Source: Bacteroidales bacterium UBA1797
Lineage (GTDB): Bacteria; Bacteroidota; Bacteroidia; Bacteroidales; VadinHA17
Direction: 5' to 3'
Length of the DNA stretch: 18,259 nucleotides
Assembly: GCA_002319885.1 (NCBI GenBank)
Contig: DCFT01000149.1
Coordinates: 1-18,259 of the forward strand
The notes beneath the pieces are model-generated. The model was not told the origin of the DNA. It made no database searches and saw only the letters and a list, made by a program, of their open reading frames with translations. The position numbers and the translations under genes are program-made. Positions 12,957-18,259 of this stretch are shown here, piece by piece. Position 1 is the first letter of the stretch; each line of letters begins with the position of its first letter.

Positions 12957-15347
12957 TTGAAAAAATCCATTACATATACAAATCTTTATCATTCAGGAAA
13001 TTGTATTTTCATAATATTATTTTTTCTTATTCTAACATCATGTAATCCAACAAAATATGTACCTGAAGGTGAGAGCCTCTTAAATGAAAATCATATCAAT
13101 GTAAATAAGGAAGGGATAAAGAAAAGCGATCTTATTCCTTATATCAAGCAAAACCCTAACAAGAGGATTTTCGGAACCAGGTTTTATCTTGGCCTTTATA
13201 ATCTTTCAAATATCAATAAGGATAAGTGGCCACATAACTGGTTAAGAAATATAGGAGAAGGACCTGTTATTTATGATCAGTTTGCCACAACCAGAACGAA
13301 GGATGATATGAAAAAGTATGTCACTTCGAAGGGTTATTTTGATGGTAAAGTGACAGATACTGTTGAAACTGCTGACAGGAAATCTGATGTATTCTATAAT
13401 GTTAATTTACTTCGCCCCTATACTATACGTAAACTCACATACGAGATTGCGGACACCAATATCAGAAATTTGTGTTTTTTCGATTCGGTGAACTGCCTGA
13501 TAGAGAGAGGTAAACCATATGATGTCGATGTCTTGCAGGCCGAAAGGACTAGGTTTGAACGTTTTATAAGGGATCACGGATTCTTTGGATTCACCAGCGA
13601 TTATATTTCTTTTAAAATTGACAGTACCGTGGGAAACAGACAGGTAGATATTAGATACGATATTGCGAATTTTACAAAGCTTGATGCTTCTAACAGAATT
13701 ATTACAGCGCCCTTTGCAGTATATACAATTAAGAACATCTACATATATCCCGATTTTGTTCCAAAGGAAGCCCTGGAAGCGGGTGATTCGTATTTAAGGA
13801 GTCTTGATACTACATTCTACAAGGGTTACTATTTCATTACATCAAAAATGAAACCTGAAGTAAAATATGATCTCATAATTCAGTCGCTCTATATGAAACC
13901 CGGATCGGTTTATAATGTGACCAGTACAGAGCAAACCCAGGCACATCTCCTTGGACTTAAAATATACCGGCTGGTAAATATTAACTATAATGATTCAAAA
14001 GAGGATGAAACACTTCAAGGGTTGGGAATGAAGATTGATTGTAATATACAGCTTACTCTTCTCAGTCAGCAATCTTATAAGATCGAACTTGAAGGTACTA
14101 ATTCTGCCGGAAACCTTGGAGGCGCCGTTAACCTTATATACCAGCACAAAAACCTGTTTCATGGTGCGGAACTGTTTAGTACAAAACTGAAAGGAGCTTA
14201 TTCAGCCTATTCACAAAACCAGAAACTATCAAGTATTGAGGAATATGGAGTTGAAACAAGTTTGAGGCTTCCTGAATTTATGGCCCCTTTCCTGAGATTA
14301 GAGAGTTTTATTAAAAAGTATAACCCTTCAACTACTATCATAGCCTCATGGGATTTTCAAAAATTGCCGGTCTACACAAGGACAGTGGCTAATGCAACAT
14401 TCGGGTATGATTGGAAAACGAGTAATTATAAGGAACATATTTTTAACCCAATACAATTTAATATTGTAAAACTGCCTTTCATTGATCCTACTTTTGCAAC
14501 TACAATCCTGGCTTCCAGCTATCAGGCCAGCAGTTATAAAAATGTCTTGATTCTTGGAGGCAATTATTCGTTCATATATAATAACCAGAGCATCAAAAAC
14601 TCGAAGGACTATTGGTTTCTGAGGTTTAATGCAGAAGTAGCCGGGAATGCTCTTGCTTCGATTTATAGCATTGCAGGTGCTAAAAAACACGTACCTGTTT
14701 CTGTCGATACTTCTTATGCCATTGGTGATACCAGCAGGGCATATTACTTCCTTGGTCAGCCGTTTGCACAATATGTCAAAGCCGATATTGATGTCAGGTA
14801 TAATTATAAGCTAAACGATGTAAGTTCAATTGTATACCGTGGTTTCCTCGGTATAGGAATACCATATGGCAATTCGAAAGCAGTACCGTTCGAAAGACAA
14901 TATTTTGCGGGAGGTGCGAATGACATCAGAGCCTGGCAGGCGAGAACTCTTGGACCAGGATCTTATGCTGATACCTCTAAATTTTTGAATGAGACAGGAG
15001 ATATAAAGTTAGAAGCCAATGCAGAATACAGGTTTAAGCTGTTCTGGATACTGGAAGGTGCCGTATTCGTTGATGCAGGAAATATCTGGAGCTTTAAAAA
15101 GGATCCTGCACGACCGGATGCGCAATTTGATTTAAGAAACTTCTATAAGCAAGTTGCCATAGGAACTGGTACAGGTTTCAGATTCGACTTCAAATTTGTT
15201 ATAGCGAGGGTAGATGTAGGCATGAAACTACGTAATCCATTACTTCATGATTCCAGAAACTCTGAAGGATCGCACTGGATATTTCTAAACGGTCCATACA
15301 GAAGGAAAGATTTTGCTATTGTACTGGGTATAGGATATCCATTCTGA
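12957..15347 (+). CDS. tamL: TamL-type BamA/TamA-family outer-membrane lipoprotein
   Basis: A 796-residue Omp85-family protein. Residues 1-28 are a lipoprotein signal peptide ending in the lipobox LTSC, with Cys29 the lipidation site; NPTKYVPEGESLL follows, a start typical of Bacteroidota TamL. POTRA-like periplasmic repeats occupy roughly 40-370 and a sixteen-stranded barrel about 375-796. The conserved barrel element FAGGANDIRAWQ (near 647-660) corresponds to the FxGGxxxxRG motif of BamA/TamA. The chain ends with GIGYPF, giving a terminal phenylalanine. TamL is thought to work with TamB in moving lipids or outer-membrane proteins between membranes; no tamB is next to it here. The start is TTG at 12957: an in-frame TAA at 12939-12941 excludes an upstream ATG, and the TTG gives a correct signal peptide. 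Confidence 0.9.
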   Translation: MKKSITYTNLYHSGNCIFIILFFLILTSCNPTKYVPEGESLLNENHINVNKEGIKKSDLIPYIKQNPNKRIFGTRFYLGLYNLSNINKDKWPHNWLRNIGEGPVIYDQFATTRTKDDMKKYVTSKGYFDGKVTDTVETADRKSDVFYNVNLLRPYTIRKLTYEIADTNIRNLCFFDSVNCLIERGKPYDVDVLQAERTRFERFIRDHGFFGFTSDYISFKIDSTVGNRQVDIRYDIANFTKLDASNRIITAPFAVYTIKNIYIYPDFVPKEALEAGDSYLRSLDTTFYKGYYFITSKMKPEVKYDLIIQSLYMKPGSVYNVTSTEQTQAHLLGLKIYRLVNINYNDSKEDETLQGLGMKIDCNIQLTLLSQQSYKIELEGTNSAGNLGGAVNLIYQHKNLFHGAELFSTKLKGAYSAYSQNQKLSSIEEYGVETSLRLPEFMAPFLRLESFIKKYNPSTTIIASWDFQKLPVYTRTVANATFGYDWKTSNYKEHIFNPIQFNIVKLPFIDPTFATTILASSYQASSYKNVLILGGNYSFIYNNQSIKNSKDYWFLRFNAEVAGNALASIYSIAGAKKHVPVSVDTSYAIGDTSRAYYFLGQPFAQYVKADIDVRYNYKLNDVSSIVYRGFLGIGIPYGNSKAVPFERQYFAGGANDIRAWQARTLGPGSYADTSKFLNETGDIKLEANAEYRFKLFWILEGAVFVDAGNIWSFKKDPARPDAQFDLRNFYKQVAIGTGTGFRFDFKFVIARVDVGMKLRNPLLHDSRNSEGSHWIFLNGPYRRKDFAIVLGIGYPF

Positions 15348-15359
15348 TTCCTGATTTCC

Positions 15360-15398
15360 AACTTAATACTTTAGATTTCTAATTTTCCGTTAAGTTTT
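15360..15398 (+). terminator. Nested A/T-rich hairpin after tamL
   Basis: Outer arms AACTTAA (15360-15366) and TTAAGTT (15390-15396) are perfect complements and enclose a second stem, TTAGA (15371-15375) with TCTAA (15378-15382). The outer arm runs into TTTT. It lies 12 bp after the stop codon. The stem is A/T-rich and thus weak, so it is only a candidate terminator. Confidence 0.45.
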
Positions 15399-15473
15399 CA
15401 TATTGTTGAGAAGATTTCTGATTATTTTTTTATTTCTCAGTCCTCTTAAAAAACAATGTGCAGTTAACTGATC

Positions 15474-15502
15474 TTTGGTGATAATTGCCTAAATTGCATT
15501 TG
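15474..15502 (+). promoter_or_regulatory. Candidate promoter of the helix-hairpin-helix gene
   Basis: TTTG (15474-15477), 17 bp, then TGCATTTG (15495-15502), which differs from TAnnTTTG at one position. RNA would start about 15 bases before the ATG at 15525. Spacing is slightly short. Confidence 0.4.
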
Positions 15503-15524
15503 TCTCATTGCTTTTTATTTTATA

Positions 15525-16301
15525 ATGTTAAACACAGGGCCAATTAAGAACTGGTTTGGCTTTTCCAGAAGGGAAAGAAGGTCGACTTTTATAATGCTTT
15601 TAATAGTGTTTCTGATAATTGGATTTAGATATACTATCCCCGGTAGCAGGATTGATATTGAAGACATTACTGATACTTTGTCATCTGAGGAAAGTACTTC
15701 TGAATCACTTTCTGAAAATGATGTTGCCTTTAGAAAACCAATCTCGTCAGATCGTGTTTCCGAAAACAAAAAAAGAAATTTTGCGGATTATAAAAAAAGA
15801 CGGATAATAAATAATATGACTGATGTTAAACTTTCTTCATTTAAAAATTCAGAACATTCTGTGAACCAAAAGCCGGGAGTCCATTTCAGACAACAAAAAT
15901 CAAAAATAGATATTAACACTGGTGATTCTGCGACATTCGAAAAACTATATGGCATCGGCCCGGTCTTATCAGCCCGGATAATTAAGTACAGGAGATTGCT
16001 GGGCGGCTATGCCAGCATTGAACAGTTAAAGGAAGTTTATGGATTGTCTGCAGAGACCTATGAGGCTATCAGGGAAAAGATCTTTGCTGATTCAACGGTA
16101 ATAACAAGGATCAATATTAATTCTGCAGGGTATAAGGAACTGGCACATTTTCCTTATTTTGAAAAATATGAGATTTCGGCAATTTTAAAGTACCGGGAGA
16201 TAAAGGGCACAATAAAAAGTATTGATGATCTTATAGATAATAAGCTGATTACAGCTGAAAAGGCCATTAAAGTGCAGCCTTATCTCAAATACGAAGAGTA
16301 A
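15525..16301 (+). CDS. ComEA-like helix-hairpin-helix membrane protein
   Basis: A 258-residue protein with a short cytoplasmic start (NWFGFSRRERRS), one membrane helix (about 21-35), a low-complexity, charged Ser/Glu/Lys/Arg linker (about 40-125), and two helix-hairpin-helix domains. Domain 1 (about 128-186) has IDINTGDSATFEKLYGIG and GIGPVLSARI (143-152). Domain 2 (about 195-254) has ININSAGYKELAHFPYF and KYREIKG; its hairpin is less canonical. ComEA-type HhH domains bind DNA at the outer face of the membrane during uptake, and proteins of this layout are common in Bacteroidota, where the role is untested. No other competence gene is here. The positively charged start followed by one helix predicts the HhH part lies in the periplasm. 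Confidence 0.9.
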   Translation: MLNTGPIKNWFGFSRRERRSTFIMLLIVFLIIGFRYTIPGSRIDIEDITDTLSSEESTSESLSENDVAFRKPISSDRVSENKKRNFADYKKRRIINNMTDVKLSSFKNSEHSVNQKPGVHFRQQKSKIDINTGDSATFEKLYGIGPVLSARIIKYRRLLGGYASIEQLKEVYGLSAETYEAIREKIFADSTVITRININSAGYKELAHFPYFEKYEISAILKYREIKGTIKSIDDLIDNKLITAEKAIKVQPYLKYEE

Positions 16302-16335
16302 TTTTTTAAACCTCAAAAAGAACACAAAAAAAGCG

Positions 16336-16372
16336 CCCCCTGGCCGCTTGGCGGCCATCCTCCTGAAGGGGG
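16336..16372. repeat. GC-rich nested inverted repeat
   Basis: The core TGGCCGC-TTG-GCGGCCA (16341-16357) is a perfect 7-bp stem with a 3-nt loop. It is enclosed by CCCCC (16336-16340) and GGGGG (16368-16372). The element is preceded by seven A residues, so on the minus strand it has the form of an intrinsic terminator (hairpin then T7). No leftward gene reads into it, so a dispersed repeat is the likelier explanation. Confidence 0.7.
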
Positions 16373-16417
16373 ATAAATTCGGTGAGATTAATAAATTAAC
16401 TCAAAGACAGAGAATTA

Positions 16418-16443
16418 GCCCCCCTTTAGGGTGATAGGGGGGC
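16418..16443. repeat. C6/G6 inverted repeat
   Basis: GCCCCCC (16418-16424) and GGGGGGC (16437-16443) are perfect complements around a 12-nt loop that contains TTTAGGG, allowing an alternative inner hairpin CCC-TTTA-GGG. It is similar in style to the fragment at the window start, suggesting one dispersed family. Confidence 0.65.
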
Positions 16444-16501
16444 ACTTCATACATTTGGGATTCAAGCCGGCGGTCAGGTTTGTGGTTAATGGTTGTTATT
16501 T

Positions 16502-16532
16502 TTTGTAACCAGCCAATAAAATTGTACCTTTA
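16502..16532 (+). promoter_or_regulatory. Distal promoter of rpsU
   Basis: TTTG (16502-16505), exactly 19 bp, TACCTTTA (16525-16532): seven of eight positions of the -7 consensus with ideal spacing. Transcripts would carry a leader of roughly 140 bases before rpsU. Confidence 0.5.
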
Positions 16533-16619
16533 TTAAAAATGATGCTGATATGTTCATCATAAATAATATATTTAAATGTCAAAAATCAGATTGTCGTGAT
16601 AAATTATTTCCATAAATGT

Positions 16620-16650
16620 TTTGAAAAGACTTTTTCTCTTTCTAACTTTG
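16620..16650 (+). promoter_or_regulatory. Proximal promoter of rpsU
   Basis: TTTG (16620-16623), 19 bp, TAACTTTG (16643-16650): a full match to the Bacteroidota TTTG-N19-TAnnTTTG pattern. RNA would start near 16657, about 22 bases before the rpsU ATG. Confidence 0.8.
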
Positions 16651-16678
16651 CGCCTCGTTAAAAACTGAAATACTAATT

Positions 16679-16870
16679 ATGATCATTGTACCATTAAAAG
16701 AAGGCGAAAACATTGAAAGGGCTTTGAAGAAATTCAAAAGGAAATTCGAGAAGACAGGTGTGATCCGCGAATTGCGTTCACGTCAGGCTTTTATTAAGCC
16801 TTCAGTACGCCGCAGAGAGGAAATTAAAAAAGCGATGTACGTTCAGAAGATGCAAGAGAGCGAGGAGTGA
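16679..16870 (+). CDS. rpsU: Small ribosomal subunit protein bS21
   Basis: A 63-residue basic protein beginning MIIVPLKEGENIERALKKFK, the normal bS21 start, with the arginine-rich RSRQAFIKPSVRRREEIKKA helix. bS21 sits by the 3' end of 16S rRNA. In Bacteroidota ribosomes it helps bury the anti-Shine-Dalgarno, explaining why genes in this phylum rarely use one. The gene has no Shine-Dalgarno itself, only A/T-rich sequence before the ATG. A xer gene begins 51 bp downstream and hpf after that, all one orientation and likely co-transcribed. Confidence 0.97.
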   Translation: MIIVPLKEGENIERALKKFKRKFEKTGVIRELRSRQAFIKPSVRRREEIKKAMYVQKMQESEE

Positions 16871-16921
16871 TTCGCTTCAGTGTATCTTATTTTTTAAAAT
16901 CACAGATAAAAAGGTTCCTTC

Positions 16922-17809
16922 ATGAGTAATAAGGAATCGTTCCTACAATATCTGCAAATCGAGAAACGGTATTCTCCGCATACTGTCAGGTCATATTTAA
17001 ATGATCTTGATCAGTTTTATGCTTTTTTATCATCACTCGGACTTCCTGAAGACCCCGTTACTGTTTCATCACATGATATAAGGGCATGGATAGTAAGCAT
17101 GCTCGACAATAACTTTTCAACTGTAAGTGTACACAGAAAGATATCCTGCCTGAGGGTATTTTACCGCTATTTACGTAAAGAGGGTATAATGAAAAGTGAT
17201 CCTCTTGAAAAAGTTGTTTTACCCAAAAGGAAAAAGAGTCTTCCTGTTTTTGTTGAAGAGGAGGCTATTTCCATCCTGCTTGATGATTACAGTTTTGGTG
17301 AAGGGCTGGCAGGAATAAGAAACCGTAGCATCATTGAGTTTCTTTATGTTACTGGTATGAGGCGTTCAGAGTTAATCGGTCTGAGAGATAATGATATAGA
17401 TCTGACAGACTGTTCTGTGAAGGTAACAGGGAAAAGAAATAAACAGCGTATAATACCACTTGTCAGACCATTTATTGCGCGTCTGGAGGAATATGTTAAG
17501 ATTAGAAATGAGAATATTCATACAGAAAAAAACGGATGGTTTTTTATTACCGATAAAGGAAACAAGTTGTATGATAAATATGTTTATAACATAGTTAATA
17601 GTTATCTTGCAATGGTAACCACAATTGAAAAGAAAAGTCCGCATATTTTAAGGCATACGTTCGCAACTCATATGCTTAACCGTGGTGCAGATCTTAATTC
17701 AATTAAGGAGTTATTAGGGCATGCAAATTTGTCTGCAACACAAATTTATACACACAATACCTTTGAAAAACTAAAGAAAGTATATAAACAGGCTCATCCA
17801 AGGGCTTAA
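16922..17809 (+). CDS. xerC: Tyrosine recombinase of the XerC/XerD type
   Basis: A 295-residue recombinase. The N-terminal core-binding domain is at about 1-90 (RYSPHTVRSYLNDL at 16-29), the catalytic domain at about 105-290. Catalytic residues are all present: Arg147 (YVTGMRRSEL), Lys171 (TGKRNKQ), His241 and Arg244 (SPHILRH), His267 (LLGHANL) and Tyr276 (TQIYTH). Length and motifs match the chromosome-dimer-resolution enzymes that act at dif with a partner recombinase. XerC versus XerD cannot be decided from the sequence; the rpsU-xer-hpf order, which I recall as conserved in Bacteroidia, argues for the housekeeping copy rather than a mobile-element integrase. No dif-like site or attachment site is seen nearby. 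No Shine-Dalgarno. Confidence 0.92.
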   Translation: MSNKESFLQYLQIEKRYSPHTVRSYLNDLDQFYAFLSSLGLPEDPVTVSSHDIRAWIVSMLDNNFSTVSVHRKISCLRVFYRYLRKEGIMKSDPLEKVVLPKRKKSLPVFVEEEAISILLDDYSFGEGLAGIRNRSIIEFLYVTGMRRSELIGLRDNDIDLTDCSVKVTGKRNKQRIIPLVRPFIARLEEYVKIRNENIHTEKNGWFFITDKGNKLYDKYVYNIVNSYLAMVTTIEKKSPHILRHTFATHMLNRGADLNSIKELLGHANLSATQIYTHNTFEKLKKVYKQAHPRA

Positions 17810-17825
17810 ACATTAATAAAAAATC

Positions 17826-17832
17826 AGGAGGT
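17826..17832 (+). promoter_or_regulatory. Strong Shine-Dalgarno of hpf
   Basis: AGGAGGT lies six bases before the hpf ATG at 17839, a near-perfect complement to the 16S 3' end. It is the only free-standing strong Shine-Dalgarno in the window; the AGGAGG before the polyferredoxin gene is also coding sequence. Confidence 0.85.
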
Positions 17833-17838
17833 ACTACT

Positions 17839-18138
17839 ATGAACATTCAGATTCATTCAGTGCGGTTTGATGCCGACAAAAAGCTAATCGACTTTGTTCA
17901 TCAGAAACTGGAAAAGCTGACCCAGTTCGGTGAAGATATTGTCAATGCTGAGGTTTATTTAAGGCTTGACAAAGATCAGGAACGTGAGAACAAAATTAGC
18001 GAAATTAAGGTGGAATTACCTGGTGGGCCTTTATTTGCAAAGAAACAGAGCAAAACATTTGAAGAAGCAACAGATGACGCCATGGATGCACTTAAAAAGC
18101 AGATTACCAAGCACAAACAAAAGAAGAGAGGGGTCTGA
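17839..18138 (+). CDS. hpf: Ribosome hibernation-promoting factor, short HPF/RaiA family
   Basis: A 99-residue protein with the beta-alpha-beta-beta-beta-alpha fold of HPF/YfiA: MNIQIHSVRFDADKKLIDFV, then KLEKLTQFGEDIVNAEVYL, and a lysine-rich helix TFEEATDDAMDALKKQITKH. It binds the decoding region of the 30S subunit and silences ribosomes under stress or stationary phase. The C-terminal dimerisation domain of long HPF is missing, so this is the short form. It follows xer by 29 bp and is preceded by an unusually strong Shine-Dalgarno. A terminator-like hairpin begins at its stop codon. Confidence 0.95.
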   Translation: MNIQIHSVRFDADKKLIDFVHQKLEKLTQFGEDIVNAEVYLRLDKDQERENKISEIKVELPGGPLFAKKQSKTFEEATDDAMDALKKQITKHKQKKRGV

Positions 18139-18173
18139 TAATTCTATTTACAAAAATAAGTAGAATTATTTTG
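18138..18173 (+). terminator. Terminator-like hairpin after hpf
   Basis: ATAATTCTATTTA (18138-18150) pairs with TAAGTAGAATTAT (18157-18169) at twelve of thirteen positions around the loop CAAAAA; four T residues follow. The stem is A/T-rich but long. It starts within the hpf stop codon and would separate hpf from the tRNA operon, whose -33 element overlaps its T-tract. Confidence 0.6.
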
Positions 18174-18201
18174 ATTAATAAAATATAAATCCATACATTT
18201 G
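18170..18201 (+). promoter_or_regulatory. Promoter of the downstream tRNA operon
   Basis: TTTG (18170-18173), 20 bp, TACATTTG (18194-18201), an exact match to the -7 consensus. RNA would start near 18208, about 45 bases before the tRNA. Confidence 0.75.
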
Positions 18202-18252
18202 CAAACCGTTTTTTAAGGGTGGAATATGCACCAACGGGACGTTCTTTAAATT

Positions 18253-18259
18253 GCCGATG
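18253..18259 (+). tRNA. Probable tRNA-Thr, first 7 bases only (cut by window end)
   Basis: GCCGATG equals the 5' acceptor arm of a tRNA-Thr I recall from Bacteroidota, which continues TAGCTCAG. The strong upstream promoter, and the usual tRNA-Thr/Tyr/Gly and tuf cluster after hpf in this class, support the call. Only the acceptor strand is visible, so identity is inferred from position and memory. Confidence 0.55.

Larger units (their letters stand above)
16302..16678. other. Intergenic region between HhH gene and rpsU
   Basis: A 377-bp gap without a gene. The first half carries two GC-rich inverted repeats (16336-16372 and 16418-16443) with base composition unlike the surroundings. The second half is A/T-rich and holds two good promoters directed at rpsU, plus a dyad ATGATG (16539-16544) / CATCAT (16555-16560) at the probable 5' end of the longer transcript. 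An exact TACATTTG at 16450-16457 has no matching -33 element. Confidence 0.6.

Noticed and set aside
14346..14771. Minus-strand open frame of 141 codons inside tamL
   Set aside because: Antisense to the barrel region of tamL, with no recognisable motif or start signals.
16331..16372. Intrinsic terminator for a leftward transcript (hairpin plus T7 on the minus strand)
   Set aside because: No leftward gene lies to the right of it in the window; the element is better explained as a repeat.
16922..17809. Xer recombinase as integrase of a mobile element ending at the tRNA
   Set aside because: It sits between rpsU and hpf in an order typical of the Bacteroidia core genome, and no attachment repeats or cargo genes are present.
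18234..18241. CGGGACGTT as a second copy of the palindrome at 52-73
   Set aside because: Only one arm is present and its bases are part of a different hairpin in the tRNA leader; the match is likely chance.
1..18259. CRISPR array, rRNA, phage or transposase genes
   Set aside because: No regularly spaced direct repeats, rRNA-like segments or DDE/Y1 transposase motifs were found on either strand.

Overview
The window reads as a chromosomal segment of a Bacteroidota bacterium, most likely class Bacteroidia. The evidence is low-to-moderate GC, several TAnnTTTG-type -7 promoter boxes (some with TTTG about 17-20 bp upstream), almost no Shine-Dalgarno sequences, a PorT-type outer-membrane protein, a TamL-type lipoprotein, a LytTR regulator with membrane helices, and the gene order rpsU - xer recombinase - hpf - tRNA. 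Nothing shows a prophage, transposase, CRISPR array or complete rRNA gene. The ORFs are intact and similar in base composition, so most of the window is ordinary core or near-core chromosome.

Layout. Positions 1-85 hold G/C-rich repeat debris and a perfect palindrome downstream of a leftward YdfG-like dehydrogenase (86-850). A rightward set follows: menaquinone methyltransferase menG/ubiE (1103-1837), porT (1895-2611, TTG start) and a COG2509-type FAD protein (2614-4176). It converges on a leftward CLC chloride transporter with an unusually long CBS tail (4196-6472). The intergenic region 6473-6631 carries a promoter and a symmetrical operator-like dyad for a four-helix LytTR regulator (6632-7456).

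Directly downstream of the regulator is a compact four-gene membrane module (7620-10431): a DsbD/UreH-like thiol membrane protein, a NapH-like polyferredoxin overlapping it by 8 bp, a small anchored protein with a DxNxDG calcium-loop-like motif, and an isoprenylcysteine-methyltransferase-family protein. I regard this module, possibly controlled by the adjacent LytTR protein, as the best candidate for an undescribed system. It looks like a route for moving electrons from cytoplasmic iron-sulfur centres to a membrane disulfide, but no substrate can be read from the sequence.

Next come a leftward FLVCR-like MFS transporter (10463-11692) and a TrmH/SpoU RNA methyltransferase (11725-12507). A 449-bp divergent region follows, containing a possible 41-residue ORF, and then tamL (12957-15347, TTG start). 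A ComEA-like helix-hairpin-helix membrane protein (15525-16301) is followed by a 377-bp gap with two GC-rich inverted repeats and two good promoters. The window ends with rpsU, a Xer-type tyrosine recombinase, the hibernation factor hpf (preceded by an exceptional AGGAGGT Shine-Dalgarno), a terminator-like hairpin, a strong promoter and the first seven bases of a probable tRNA-Thr.

All family assignments come from reading motifs in the translations. No database or structure search was run.
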